Of a stretch of DNA of 64,000 nucleotides, positions 1 to 8,511 are shown in pieces. This stretch comes from Actinomadura syzygii. GTDB taxonomy: Bacteria > Actinomycetota > Actinomycetes > Streptosporangiales > Streptosporangiaceae. The stretch lies in assembly GCF_008085905.1 (NCBI RefSeq), contig NZ_VSFF01000013.1:1-64000 (forward strand), read 5' to 3'. A program made the position numbers and the translations under genes. Positions within the stretch are counted from its first letter, which is position 1. Each line of letters opens with the position of its first letter. The notes under the pieces are model-generated. The model made no database searches. It was not told the DNA's origin and saw only the letters and a program-made list of their open reading frames with translations.

Positions 1-406
1 GGTCCCCACCGCCTTCAAACGCCCGAATCTCCACCATGGCGGCTTCGGCGGAGACCGCGGACCGCTGACCCTGAATCGCCTCGTCGGCGGAGGCCAGCAA
101 TGTGCGGATCAGCGGCGGTATCCGCTCGGGGAACTCCTCCTGCACCATCCCGAAGAGGGCCAGGGTGGCCCGCAGGTCATCGCCCACCTGGGCCGTTGGG
201 AGCATCCGGTATCTCGCGTAGTGCAGCAGGCCCACGGTGGTGAAGACCTCCGGATCAGCTACCACCGGATTGGCCTGGGCGAACGCCTGCTCCATCAGTT
301 GAGCGGCCTCTCGCAGTACTTCAGGCTCCAGCAGAGGTGCCGGGTCGCCTATTTCCAAGCACCTCGTGATCCTGGCCATCAGACCCGCTAACAGTCGATC
401 CCGCAC
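1..406 (-). CDS. N-terminal part of a large helical-repeat/CHAT-type protein (runs off left edge)
   Basis: The first 135 codons of a reverse-strand gene whose remainder lies beyond the left edge. The GTG start at 406 has GAGG seven bases upstream; an in-frame ATG at 379 is the alternative. The visible protein is acidic and helical, beginning MRDRLLAGLMARITRCLE and continuing with Leu/Ala-rich helices and the phrase HYARYRMLP. This N-terminal style is familiar from large actinobacterial tetratricopeptide proteins that often end in a CHAT protease-like domain. The C-terminal domain is not visible, so the family is an inference. Codon 6 is TTA, a rare leucine codon in such genomes. No enzymatic motif can be seen in this part. 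Confidence 0.55.
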   Translation of the reverse strand, partial: MRDRLLAGLMARITRCLEIGDPAPLLEPEVLREAAQLMEQAFAQANPVVADPEVFTTVGLLHYARYRMLPTAQVGDDLRATLALFGMVQEEFPERIPPLIRTLLASADEAIQGQRSAVSAEAAMVEIRAFEGGGD

Positions 407-481
407 CAGTCGACCTCACTTTCCGGGCAGCTGACATCGATCAGATGCGGACGATGCTTGATCGCCACGTCCGGGACAGCG

Positions 482-820
482 TCAATCGACGATGTGGGCC
501 AGATCGGGGATGTGCGCGGCGGCGATCCGGGGCCTGGCCGGCGGCTGGAGGAGAAAGATCTTTTTGTCCAGTCGTTCCATCTCTCCGCCTCGTCCGCAGA
601 TCAGTCCAGCGCAGAAATCCACCATCTGCCTGGCCACATCGTCGGTCAGTCGCGTGAGATCCATGAGCACGGGGACACCCTTGCGGAAGAAATGCCCGAC
701 GTGGAGCACCTCGTTGTAGTCCTCGGGGCGGAGCGTTTTGATCACGGTCACGTCTCCATGCGGGGTACGAGTGCGGCGGCAGGACTGGGTGCCGGTCTCG
801 ATGATGGCACCCGCTCGCAT
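482..820 (-). CDS. sepF-like: SepF-family cell division protein, short paralogue
   Basis: A 112-residue protein. Residues about 25-100 match the SepF core: the order VLHVGHFFRKGVPVLMDL, then VDFCAGLICGRGG, then KKIFLLQP is the typical SepF pattern of strand, helix, glycine-rich turn and final strand. SepF binds the C-terminal tail of FtsZ and helps tether the Z ring to the membrane. The usual N-terminal amphipathic membrane helix and long linker are absent or replaced by an unrelated 25 residues, so this is a minimal paralogue rather than the division-cluster SepF, which normally sits next to ftsZ and ylmG. No division genes are nearby. The ATG at 820 lacks a convincing ribosome site, so the start could be an internal GTG. 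Confidence 0.75.
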   Translation of the reverse strand: MRAGAIIETGTQSCRRTRTPHGDVTVIKTLRPEDYNEVLHVGHFFRKGVPVLMDLTRLTDDVARQMVDFCAGLICGRGGEMERLDKKIFLLQPPARPRIAAAHIPDLAHIVD

Positions 821-876
821 GGCTTGGCCATGCAGAGGTCACGTGCTCGGCGAGTCGCCGGGTCGCGCGAATCAGC

Positions 877-2091
877 TCACTGCGAGCGAGACGGCCGGGC
901 CGTCATGCGGTGGGCCAGTTCGGACGTGGCCAGGCCCAGGAGGACGCATCCGGCGGCGGCCCAGGGCAGCGCCGTGGGCCCGAAGCCGTCCAGGACCAGG
1001 CCGCCGGTGCCGCCGGCCATGGCCGCGGAGGCGTAGACGGCGGCGGCGTTGAGCGCCACCGCCAGCGGGGCCGAATGCGGCGCGGCCGCGATCAGGCGGT
1101 GCTGCTGGGGGACGGTGGTGCTCCAGGCGGCGAATCCGCACGCCGCCATCAACACCGCCGCGACGGCCGGGCCGAGGGAGATGGCGGCGGGGGCCAGGAC
1201 CAGGCAGACCGCCAGGGCACCGGTGACCGCGGCGATCACCCGGCGGGGGCCGAACCGGTCGGCCCAGGCGGCGGTGACCAGCACACCGGCGGTGGCAGCC
1301 AGGCCGCCGACCAGCAGCAGCACCGCCAAGGAGGTGGTGTCCCCACCGGTGACCGGGGACAGGATCACCGCGATGTAGGTGTGGAACAGATAGTTCCCGA
1401 TGGAGATCGCCACGGTGGTCGCGAGCAGGGCCGTCACCCGCCGGTCGCCCAGCGGCGCCAGCCGCGTCCGCAGGCCGATCCGGGGCGGTTGCGGGACGTG
1501 CGGAAGCCACAGCGCGAGGGCCGCCGCGGCGAGGGCGGCCAGCAGTGCGCTCAGCCACATCGTGGTCCGCCAGCTGATCATTCCTCCCAGCAGCGTTCCC
1601 GCCGGGACGCCCAGCGCCGTGGCCGAGACCAGTCCGACGAGCACATACGACAGTGCCCGAGCCCGGTGCTGGGGTGCGGTCAGGGTGGTGGCCGCGGCTG
1701 CTGCGGCCGGGGTGAACAGGGCGGCGCCGACGGCGGCCGGCAGGCGGGTGGCCAGCAGCGCTCCGTAGGAGGGGGCCAGGGCGGTGGCGGCGTTCCCGGC
1801 CGCCAGCACCAGCAGTCCGGTCAACAGCGCGCGGCGGCGCGGCCAGGCGCCGGTCAGCGTGGCGAGGACCGGCGCCAGCACCGCGTACGCCAGGCAGAAC
1901 ACCGTCACCGACTGGGCCGCTGCGGCGATACCGATGTGTAGCGAGGCGGCAATGCTCGGCAGCACGCCCGCGACGACGAAGGCGTCGGTGCCCACGGCGA
2001 ACGTGCCAAGCGCCAGCACCAGGACCCGGGTCGGGACGGTCTGGCGAGGCGGGTGGACGACCCCGTCCGTCGTGGGATGGGTGATTTCCAT
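877..2091 (-). CDS. MFS transporter (DHA1 / AraJ-like drug efflux type)
   Basis: A 404-residue, very hydrophobic protein with about 12 transmembrane segments. Helix 1 is FAVGTDAFVVAGVLPSIA, and the loop 2-3 motif appears in degenerate form as LTGAWPRRRALLTG. The start of the second half shows AWADRFGPRRVI, the equivalent conserved loop. This is the pattern of 12-TM drug:proton antiporters of the AraJ/Cml group in the inner membrane. Substrate is unknown. It follows the GNAT acetyltransferase gene by nine bases and is probably cotranscribed with it. The pairing of an acetyltransferase and an efflux pump suggests self-protection or detoxification, which is inference. Confidence 0.85.
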   Translation of the reverse strand: MEITHPTTDGVVHPPRQTVPTRVLVLALGTFAVGTDAFVVAGVLPSIAASLHIGIAAAAQSVTVFCLAYAVLAPVLATLTGAWPRRRALLTGLLVLAAGNAATALAPSYGALLATRLPAAVGAALFTPAAAAAATTLTAPQHRARALSYVLVGLVSATALGVPAGTLLGGMISWRTTMWLSALLAALAAAALALWLPHVPQPPRIGLRTRLAPLGDRRVTALLATTVAISIGNYLFHTYIAVILSPVTGGDTTSLAVLLLVGGLAATAGVLVTAAWADRFGPRRVIAAVTGALAVCLVLAPAAISLGPAVAAVLMAACGFAAWSTTVPQQHRLIAAAPHSAPLAVALNAAAVYASAAMAGGTGGLVLDGFGPTALPWAAAGCVLLGLATSELAHRMTARPSRSQ

Positions 2092-2100
2092 GGGGTCGCG

Positions 2101-2736
2101 TCAGGTTCCTGCAAGCGCCAAGGGCGGCCGCTGACCGCGAGCACGGCGTTGGCGTTCCACCAGTTTCAACAGCCTGCTGTCGCGCCACTGATGGTCCACC
2201 AGGCTGAACAGCTTGTCATCACGCCAATTGCCGTTCTTGCAGGCGTACTCGGGAATCGTGCCCACCAGTGTCGCTCCGGCCGCTAGGGCGATCCTCTCCA
2301 CTGCGGTGTTGTCCACCGTGCAAGTGAGCGTCAACCTGTGCCGGTTCAGGCTTTCGAAGACCAGTTCGCAGACGAGGGCGAAGCCCTCCACGGCGGCGCC
2401 CGTCAGCTGGTACTCGGGCAGGAGGCTGGTCGAGTGCGAGAAGGCGCTGCGATGCCGCTCCAGATCGACGGCGGTGGTACCGATCACCACATCGTCCCGG
2501 CGCCGTACGGCCACCATGCGGTAGGAACGGCGCGGCCGCTCCTGCGCGTCGCGGCGAGCCTGATCGAGCAGCGCGGCGCATTCCTGCGCCGTTCGGACCT
2601 CACTGCTCATGTCCGCCATGACGGCCGGATCTCCCCAGATCCGCGTCAAGGTCTCCAGGTCGGAGGCGACCAGGTCCCGCAACCGCAGGGTGGGGCCCTC
2701 CCTGAGGACCGTGGGAGGGCCAGCCATCATGTGCAT
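2101..2736 (-). CDS. GNAT N-acetyltransferase, RimJ/RimL type
   Basis: A 211-residue protein with the layout of RimJ/RimL-like acetyltransferases: an N-terminal strand LRLRDLVASDLETLTRIW, a central sheet around VVIGTTAVDLERHRSAF, then the late segment LTLTCTVDNTAVERIALAAG with the conserved Asn before a helix, and LVGTIPEYACKNGNWRDD near the end. The family transfers acetyl from acetyl-CoA to amines of proteins, antibiotics or small metabolites; the substrate is unknown. A ribosome site (AGGAAG) lies about eight bases before the ATG at 2736. It is the first gene of a two-gene unit with the MFS transporter. The approximately 30-residue basic tail after the fold is not part of the usual domain. 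Confidence 0.85.
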   Translation of the reverse strand: MHMMAGPPTVLREGPTLRLRDLVASDLETLTRIWGDPAVMADMSSEVRTAQECAALLDQARRDAQERPRRSYRMVAVRRRDDVVIGTTAVDLERHRSAFSHSTSLLPEYQLTGAAVEGFALVCELVFESLNRHRLTLTCTVDNTAVERIALAAGATLVGTIPEYACKNGNWRDDKLFSLVDHQWRDSRLLKLVERQRRARGQRPPLALAGT

Positions 2737-2946
2737 GAGTTCGTCTTCCTGGAAGTCATTCGCACTCCTACAACACTCTCCGCGACTACTTTCTCACGCT
2801 TGGTGAGTGGATTGTCCAAGGCGCATCACGGGAGCCGTCGCATAGGCCGACACGGCCCGCCGCCACCCGGGCCACCGCGCCGCGCCGCATCTCGTCCTGG
2901 CCCGCACATCGCCCGCCATTTCGCCGTGTAGTAGGTCAGAATTCGG

Positions 2947-3222
2947 GTGGATTCCTGGGTGCGTTTCTCCCCCGAAGAGTGCGGCGTCACCGAGCAGGGG
3001 TTCGTCCAAGAGGCCCAGGACCGTTTCGGACATGTCGACGTCTTGATCGGCAACGCCGGGGTCATGCCGCTGTCGCGGCTCGACGCCGGGATGGTCGAGG
3101 AGTGGGACCGGATGATCGATGTGAACGTCCGCCGGCTCCTGTACGGCGTCGCCGCGGTCCTGCCCTGCTTCGAGGCGCAGGGATCAGGCCATATCGTCGT
3201 CCGCCCGGCCCGTCAGCGCTGA
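2947..3222 (+). pseudogene. Truncated short-chain dehydrogenase/reductase remnant
   Basis: The reading frame matches only the middle of a classical SDR. It holds QEAQDRFGHVDVLIGNAGV, which contains the conserved NAG motif, then WDRMIDVNVRRLLYGVAAVLP and GSGHIVV. The N-terminal Rossmann nucleotide-binding motif (TGxxxGxG) and the catalytic Ser-Tyr-Lys stretch are both missing, and no frame on either side supplies them. The protein stops five residues after the strand that normally leads to the catalytic serine. It therefore cannot be a working oxidoreductase and is best read as a remnant with both ends lost. Confidence 0.8.
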
Positions 3223-3358
3223 AACGATCTCGACGGCCATCCCCGGCAACTGCCACCACTACGCCGGACAGCCCGGAACCGGCATGGGCGACCGGTCCGG
3301 GCTGTGTCTTTTGCGCTCAGCGGGTCCACGGCCTGGTGCCGCGGCCCGGTACTACGGG

Positions 3359-3859
3359 TCAGGCTTCGATGACCTGGTTCAGGAGGTCTCGGTAGCCGTG
3401 CAGCGCCAGGCGGAGTCGTTCGGTGTCCGATTTCCCCTGGTCGTCGCGGCCTTCGGTGAGCGTCTGCCGGTGCGCGGCTATCGCGCGTCCGAGCGCGTCC
3501 ACGGCGTCGGACGCGAGATCGTCCGCCCGGCGGACGGCCTCTCCCGGGTCGTCGACGAACGCGGCCTGGACGTCGTGCCAGCGCTGCCGGAACCGCTCCG
3601 CCTCGGCCGGGTCGAGCAGTTGCGCCCGCTTCTCCGCCGATCCGCGCTTTTCCGCCGGTCCGGGCGTCTTCGCCGGTCCGGACGCCGACGCCGGTGTCGG
3701 CGCCGGTGTCGGCGGCGGTCCCGGCTCGGCGGGAGGCGGCGGGGGTGACGGTGCGGTGGGGGCCTCGATGACCGGCGGCTTCGGTGCGGTCGCGGATCCT
3801 GCGACGTGCGTGTCGCCGGCCGTGTTCGGCGCCGTGTCGACGGGTCGCCTGTGCTCCAT
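3359..3859 (-). CDS. Proline-rich protein of unknown function, shares a domain with the upstream gene
   Basis: A 166-residue protein starting at ATG 3859, with AGGAG lying inside the end of the upstream gene. Residues 1-75 are low complexity, rich in Pro, Ala and Thr. Residues about 80-166 form a charged helical domain containing RFRQRWHDVQAAFVDDPGEA and then VRRADDLASDAVDALG. The upstream gene carries a recognisably related stretch (QYREQWLRVQERFVDAPDAA), so the two proteins share a helical module. No catalytic motif, signal peptide or membrane segment is seen. Five bases separate the two genes, which must be cotranscribed. Function unknown. Confidence 0.75.
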   Translation of the reverse strand: MEHRRPVDTAPNTAGDTHVAGSATAPKPPVIEAPTAPSPPPPPAEPGPPPTPAPTPASASGPAKTPGPAEKRGSAEKRAQLLDPAEAERFRQRWHDVQAAFVDDPGEAVRRADDLASDAVDALGRAIAAHRQTLTEGRDDQGKSDTERLRLALHGYRDLLNQVIEA

Positions 3860-3864
3860 CGGGG

Positions 3865-4467
3865 TCAGCTCCTCGTGGTCCGGTCGTCGCGGTGCCGCCC
3901 CGTCCCCGCGGCGGCTTCGTGCCCGGTCGGCTCGCCGGGCGTGGCGAGCAGTTCCTCGAACAGGGCGCGGTAGTGCACCATCGCCTGGCGCAGGTCCTCG
4001 GTGGACGCCTGCTTGGCGGCGGCCTTCCCGCTGATCGCGTGGGCGTTCCGGTAGTGGTCCATCGTGCGGCCGTGCTCGACGGAGAGGTGCGCGACCTTCT
4101 CCTCGAAGCCTCGGGCCGGGTAGCCGCGCTCGCTCATCACGACGGTGACGAGGCGGTCGGCCTCCTCGACCGCGGCGTCCGGGGCGTCGACGAAACGCTC
4201 CTGGACGCGGAGCCACTGCTCGCGGTACTGCTCGCGCCGGGTCGGGTCGAGGTCGCGCAGGTCGAGTTCCTCGTGGCGGCGCTCGCGGGAGCGCAGCTCA
4301 CGCTCGGCCGCGGCTCGGCCGCCCGCGCGCTCCACGGTGCGGTCGTACTCTGGGCCGAACCGCTGCCTGAGCCGCCGCGTGCGGGACGCGTTCCGGGCCA
4401 AGTACGCGGCCGTGACCAGGGCGGCCACGACGATGACGGCGATGATGACCCATATCGCGGTCGACAT
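3865..4467 (-). CDS. Membrane-anchored protein of unknown function
   Basis: A 200-residue protein. The ATG at 4467 has GGAGG seven bases upstream, so the 29 residues that an upstream start would add are unlikely. Residues 3-26 are a single transmembrane helix (IWVIIAVIVVAALVTAAYLA). The rest is cytoplasmic or extracytoplasmic, charged and helical, with FGPEYDRTVERAGG, then RRHEELDLRDLDP, QYREQWLRVQERFVDAP and later DLRQAMVHYRALFEELL. Similar single-pass proteins are widespread in Streptomyces and relatives without assigned function. It is followed after five bases by a soluble protein sharing the QWxxVQxxFVD module, which suggests that the two interact or arose by duplication. Confidence 0.75.
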   Translation of the reverse strand: MSTAIWVIIAVIVVAALVTAAYLARNASRTRRLRQRFGPEYDRTVERAGGRAAAERELRSRERRHEELDLRDLDPTRREQYREQWLRVQERFVDAPDAAVEEADRLVTVVMSERGYPARGFEEKVAHLSVEHGRTMDHYRNAHAISGKAAAKQASTEDLRQAMVHYRALFEELLATPGEPTGHEAAAGTGRHRDDRTTRS

Positions 4468-4659
4468 GGTGGTTCCTCCAAGGTGCGCCGGATCGTACGG
4501 AAACGCGGATGCCCGGAAAACGGCGTTCAAAACAGACGGCCATGAACGGGTCACGTGACGGTCAGGGGCGGCGCGGGCCGGTCAGAAGAACCGCCGCCAT
4601 CCCGATCACGCAGACACGACTGCTCAGACGCGCCAGCGCGCGGACAGATCACAGTGCTA

Positions 4660-5331
4660 TCACGAGCGCCATATGCGCCAGGTAGCGAAAGAGGACGCGC
4701 TGCTCCTTTTCCAGACGCTGGCGGGGTCGCGCATTGCGGCCATGAGCACGCAGAACGCGATGACCAGAACGCCCGACCATCGCAGGTGAGCCGGAGTCCA
4801 TTGTGCTCCGTAGGCGATCAACATTGGCGCTTGCGGAATTGACGTCGCGAGCAATAGTCCGGCCAGCAGCGCGGGCGTGGTGATGACGCCGGGGTGCTCG
4901 AATCCGTGGCGACGGCCCCACGCGGCAACGGCCCAGATCACGGTGAGTGCGGCGGCGAGTTCGACCGTGAGGCCGACGCCGAGGGCCCACCGGTCGTCGG
5001 CCGGTGCCGAGGGGAGGTAGCGAGCGAGTATGACCGTCCACGATGGGACGACAACGGCCGCGGCGAAGCCGATGCGCAGCCAGATTCGGCGGGCCAGGCT
5101 GTACGGGCTGGCCTGCAAGGTGACAGCCGCGCCGTCATCGAGCACGTACCCGCTCCCCAGTGCCAGCAGCAGGCCCAGGACGCGCAGGTCTCCGATGACG
5201 TCGTGCGTGCCGCCGCGACGAGCCGCCAGGAACACTGCGACGGCGGCGGCGCCGGACAGGAAGGGAGCCAGGCGCACGCTGCGCACCAGGTGGCCGCTGC
5301 GGACGAGTTCCCACGCCACGGACGGAGTCAT
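4660..5331 (-). CDS. Integral membrane protein, probable ABC transporter permease (second subunit)
   Basis: A 223-residue protein with about six hydrophobic helices, starting MTPSVAWELVRSGHLVRSVR at ATG 5331. It overlaps the upstream permease gene by four bases (ATGA), so translation is probably coupled. Segments such as VIGDLRVLGLLLALGSGYVL and VLIAFCVLMAA-like stretches are typical of ABC-2 type exporters, although no family-specific motif is obvious. It is the last gene of an operon that runs sigma factor, anti-sigma-like protein, ATPase, permease, permease, so it most likely forms the membrane part of the ABC exporter together with its neighbour. Confidence 0.7.
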   Translation of the reverse strand: MTPSVAWELVRSGHLVRSVRLAPFLSGAAAVAVFLAARRGGTHDVIGDLRVLGLLLALGSGYVLDDGAAVTLQASPYSLARRIWLRIGFAAAVVVPSWTVILARYLPSAPADDRWALGVGLTVELAAALTVIWAVAAWGRRHGFEHPGVITTPALLAGLLLATSIPQAPMLIAYGAQWTPAHLRWSGVLVIAFCVLMAAMRDPASVWKRSSASSFATWRIWRS

Positions 5332-6137
5332 GGCAGTTGGAGCCAGCCGAGCGCGAGGGTGGCGGCCACGACCGGCCCACCGACGAGGGCCAGCCGCGGC
5401 CATTGCGCGCGATCGCGGTAGACGGCGGCGACGGCGGCGCACGCGCAGAGTCCGGCCAGGTAGGCGGCATGCAGCCACGGTTCGCCCGGCGCCGGCGCCT
5501 GCCCCTCGAAGGGGGTGCCCGTCGTCCACCACATCCACCAGATGCCGGAGTCGAACCGCCTGAACAGGATGACGCCGCCCAGGGTCGCGGCGAGGAAGGT
5601 GACGAGCACGCCGCCCGCGAAGGGCAGCCAGCGGGCGGCGAGGACGCCGAGCAGCCCGGCCCCGGCGAGGACGAACGGAAGCTGGGCGAGCTCGCCGGCA
5701 GTCCACACGTCCTCGGGCGAGATGTACTTGACGCTGTCGATGAGAGCCATGGCACCCGCCCCGATGACGCCGACTCCGGCCAGCGGGAGGGCGACGCCCA
5801 GACTCATCGCCCACGTCCGGCGGGTGTCCGTGATGGGCGTGACGTTCAGCATCTCCTCGGCCCGACTGCGGCGGGCACTGCTGGCGACCAGGTTCGCCGA
5901 GAAGAGGACGAATATCGGCCCGAAGAACGTGAGGGCGGTGAAGATGGTGCCGTACCAGTAGCCGGCGTTCCGGCCGCCGCTGGCCGTGTCGAAGGCGGTG
6001 GTCACGGTGACGACGACGGGGACCGGCCACAGCACGGGATGCCGGACGAGGCGGCGCGCCTCCCGGCCGATCAGTGGCGTCAAGCGGCGGGAGACGACCT
6101 CGACCGGGCCGGTGGCGACGGATTCCGCAGCGGTCAT
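5328..6137 (-). CDS. ABC-2 type transporter permease
   Basis: A 269-residue membrane protein with about six to seven helices. The N-terminus (EARRLVRHPVLWPVPVVV) has the short basic, amphipathic stretch before helix 1 that marks ABC-2 permeases. It continues with a large loop and FTALTFFGPIFVLFSANLVA, and then the sequence SSARRSRAEEMLNVTPITDT, a cytoplasmic region like that of permeases which contact the ATPase. It overlaps the ATPase gene by one base (TGATG) and the next permease gene by four. The substrate is unknown. Control by the ECF sigma factor at the head of the operon suggests a role in envelope stress or export. Confidence 0.75.
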   Translation of the reverse strand: MTAAESVATGPVEVVSRRLTPLIGREARRLVRHPVLWPVPVVVTVTTAFDTASGGRNAGYWYGTIFTALTFFGPIFVLFSANLVASSARRSRAEEMLNVTPITDTRRTWAMSLGVALPLAGVGVIGAGAMALIDSVKYISPEDVWTAGELAQLPFVLAGAGLLGVLAARWLPFAGGVLVTFLAATLGGVILFRRFDSGIWWMWWTTGTPFEGQAPAPGEPWLHAAYLAGLCACAAVAAVYRDRAQWPRLALVGGPVVAATLALGWLQLP

Positions 6138-6994
6138 CAGCGGGTGACCTCCAGCTCGGGTTCGCTCATGAGCAGGAGGTACGCGTCCTCCAGCGTGGGC
6201 GGGATCAGTTCGACGCCCGCCGGTGGGTCGCCGACGTTGCGGTAGACGCCGTCACCGGTGCGCCACGCCGTGAGCGCGTCGGGCGACCGTTGGGTGTCCG
6301 TCCACACGCGTCCCGCGGCCTGCTCGGTCAGCTCGGCGGGCGTGCCGACGAATCGGGCCCGGCCCTGGTGGATCACGGCGATCCTGCCGCACAGGGCGGT
6401 GATGTCCTCGGTCTGGTGGCTGGACAGGACCACCGTGCGTCCCTCACCGGCCTGAGAGATCATCTCTCGGAACCGCAGCCGCTGCTCGGGGTCGAGGCCG
6501 ACCGTCGGCTCGTCGAGGACGAGCAGGTCGGGGTCGCCGAGCAGCGCCTGAGCCAACCCGACCCGCCGCCGCATTCCGCCGGAAAGGGCACGGATCCGCT
6601 TCGCGCTGACGGACTCCAGCCCGGTCAGCGCGATGACCCGGCGGACTTCGTCGTGCCGCGTCCGCCGGTCGGTCATCTCCTTCAGAATCGCCACGTAGTC
6701 GACGAACTCGAAGACCGTGAACCCCCGGTGGAAACCGGCGTCCTGGGGCAGGTAGCCGAGGCGTCGGCGGATCCCCGTACGGTCGGCGGGACGCGCCGGG
6801 TCACGGCCCAGCAGGGACACCGTGCCCTGATCCGGTACCAGAACGGTGGCGATCATCCGGAGCAGAGTCGTCTTTCCCGCCCCGTTCGGTCCGAGCAGCC
6901 CGGTCACCCCGGGATCGGCGTCGAGGTCGACGCTGTCCAGCGCCCTCGTCCGGCCGAAGGACTTGGTCGCGCCATGCACGCTCACTGTTGTCAT
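6137..6994 (-). CDS. ABC transporter ATP-binding protein
   Basis: A 285-residue ATPase. Walker A is GLLGPNGAGKTTLLRM, the Q loop region is GYLPQDAGFHRGFTV, the signature motif is LSGGMRRRVGLAQALLGDP, Walker B is LLVLDEPTVGLDP, and the switch histidine is in VVLSSHQTED. This is the CcmA/drug-export class of ATPase that pairs with ABC-2 permeases. It would power export through the two downstream permeases. The ATG at 6994 was chosen over longer frames because the protein then starts just before the first strand of the fold, and it overlaps the upstream anti-sigma-like gene by four bases. Confidence 0.9.
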   Translation of the reverse strand: MTTVSVHGATKSFGRTRALDSVDLDADPGVTGLLGPNGAGKTTLLRMIATVLVPDQGTVSLLGRDPARPADRTGIRRRLGYLPQDAGFHRGFTVFEFVDYVAILKEMTDRRTRHDEVRRVIALTGLESVSAKRIRALSGGMRRRVGLAQALLGDPDLLVLDEPTVGLDPEQRLRFREMISQAGEGRTVVLSSHQTEDITALCGRIAVIHQGRARFVGTPAELTEQAAGRVWTDTQRSPDALTAWRTGDGVYRNVGDPPAGVELIPPTLEDAYLLLMSEPELEVTR

Positions 6995-7812
6995 GCGCTT
7001 CTTCCCAGCCTGATCGTGATGGTGTTTCGGGTGACGGCGAGCCAGGCGCCGCCGCCGATGGCCCCGGCGAGCCAGAAGAACTGGGCTCCGATGCCGAAGG
7101 CGACGCCGAGGTGACCGGCGACTGTGGCCGGAGCGGTCACCAGCACCCACGCCCCCGCCACGACGCCGACCGCGACGACGGGCGTCATGCGGGAGGTCAG
7201 AGCCAGCGCGGTGCAGATGAGCCCGGCGGTGGGCAGGAGCCAGGCGGCGGCCAGCCACTTCGAGCCGGGTAGTGCGAGCCCGGCCGCGGCCACGATCGGC
7301 ACGGTCACCGCCAAGACCGCGGCCGTACGTATCAGCAGCAATCGCAGCCCCGAATATGGCGCGGCGAGCCCGATCTCCCGGGTCGGGTCGAGGCCGCCCG
7401 CGAAGGCCACCGCGACACCCGCCAGCGGCCCGAGCGGCGCGACCACGAGAAACATCTGGAGGAAGCGCTCATCGGCCTGAGCCGCCCAGGCCGCGAGCGC
7501 GAGCACACCCGCGACGGCCAGCAACCACGGCCCTCGCAGGGTCGGCGTCGCGGCCACGAGCCGCGCCGTCGCCTCGCCGACGCCGAGCCGGGCCAGCATC
7601 CGTTCGGGCCAGGTCCGCCGAGGGGCGTCGACCCGGTCGACCACCTCACGCCAGATCGCCTCCACCCGCCGAGCATCCACGTAGGACGAGATCACGTCCC
7701 GGCAAGCCGCGCATTTCACCAGGTGCGCCTCGGCGGACGCGGCGAGCACCGGCGAAGCGACCCCCTGCGAATACCGGCGGAGCGACTCCTGATCCAGGTG
7801 CCAACCGGTCAT
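6991..7812 (-). CDS. Zinc-finger anti-sigma-like membrane protein
   Basis: A 273-residue protein. Residues about 28-40 contain HLVKCAACRD, the HxxxCxxC zinc motif of ZAS anti-sigma factors, following a short N-terminal helix. The rest has about six hydrophobic helices rather than the usual one. It lies 13 bases after an ECF sigma factor gene, with a good GGGAGG ribosome site, and overlaps the ABC ATPase gene by four bases. The likely role is to hold the sigma factor at the membrane and release it on an envelope signal. The multi-helix membrane part could instead be a sensor or a third transporter component. Confidence 0.8.
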   Translation of the reverse strand: MTGWHLDQESLRRYSQGVASPVLAASAEAHLVKCAACRDVISSYVDARRVEAIWREVVDRVDAPRRTWPERMLARLGVGEATARLVAATPTLRGPWLLAVAGVLALAAWAAQADERFLQMFLVVAPLGPLAGVAVAFAGGLDPTREIGLAAPYSGLRLLLIRTAAVLAVTVPIVAAAGLALPGSKWLAAAWLLPTAGLICTALALTSRMTPVVAVGVVAGAWVLVTAPATVAGHLGVAFGIGAQFFWLAGAIGGGAWLAVTRNTITIRLGRSA

Positions 7813-7825
7813 CCCAACCTCCCCG

Positions 7826-8365
7826 TCATGCCAGCCGCTCCCGCAGCAGAGCGCGGGCGCGCATCATCCGTGTCTTGACCGTGCCGGGTGGAATGCCGAG
7901 CAACCGGGCGGCCTCCCGCGTCGTCAGCCCGTCCAGGACGGTCGCCTGCACAACGGCCCGCAGCTCCGGCGACAGGCTTGCCAGCGCCGCCCCCACGTCG
8001 CCGTATTGGACGGCGAGCAGCACGTGCTCCTCGGCCGATGTCTCGACTCCGGCGAACTCGGTCAGCTCATCGGTCGGCGGCCGACTCCGCCGCAGCGCGT
8101 CGACCAGACGCCGGATGCCGATCCCCCAGATCCACGCGGCCACCTCGCCCCGGCGATCCCATTTCCCGGCCGACCGCCAGACCGCCACGAACGTGTCCTG
8201 CACGACCTCGTCGACGAGTTCCGGTGATGCGCACCGCCGCCCCAGGCGCACCAAGAGCCACGGCAGGTGCCGCCGATAAAGCTCAGCGAACGCCTCCCTG
8301 TCGCCGTCGGTGATCGCCGCAAGAAGCTGGGAATCCTCCCGGGGATCCGGCGGTCGGGTCACCAT
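7826..8365 (-). CDS. ECF-family RNA polymerase sigma factor
   Basis: A 179-residue sigma-70 family protein. Region 2 spans about residues 15-85 (AFAELYRRHLPWLLVRLGRR, then VQDTFVAVWRSAGKWD, then WIWGIGIRRLVDALRR). Region 4 spans about 120-178 (LSPELRAVVQATVLDGLTTR, then EAARLLGIPPGTVKTRMMRA). The last phrase is the helix-turn-helix for the -35 element. It heads an operon with its presumed anti-sigma factor and an ABC exporter, which it probably activates together with its own promoter. No extra C-terminal sensor domain is present. Confidence 0.9.
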   Translation of the reverse strand: MVTRPPDPREDSQLLAAITDGDREAFAELYRRHLPWLLVRLGRRCASPELVDEVVQDTFVAVWRSAGKWDRRGEVAAWIWGIGIRRLVDALRRSRPPTDELTEFAGVETSAEEHVLLAVQYGDVGAALASLSPELRAVVQATVLDGLTTREAARLLGIPPGTVKTRMMRARALLRERLA

Positions 8366-8511
8366 GCGCGGCTACCCGATACCCCGACCGCGACCAGCAC
8401 GCTGGCCACAAGCCACCGCGCCACCCGCGAGCCCCAACTCCCATCCACGCCTTGTACGTCGCACCAACCGCGCCAAACGGTTCACCGCCCCGCTTCAAAT
8501 CGCCCCCTGCT

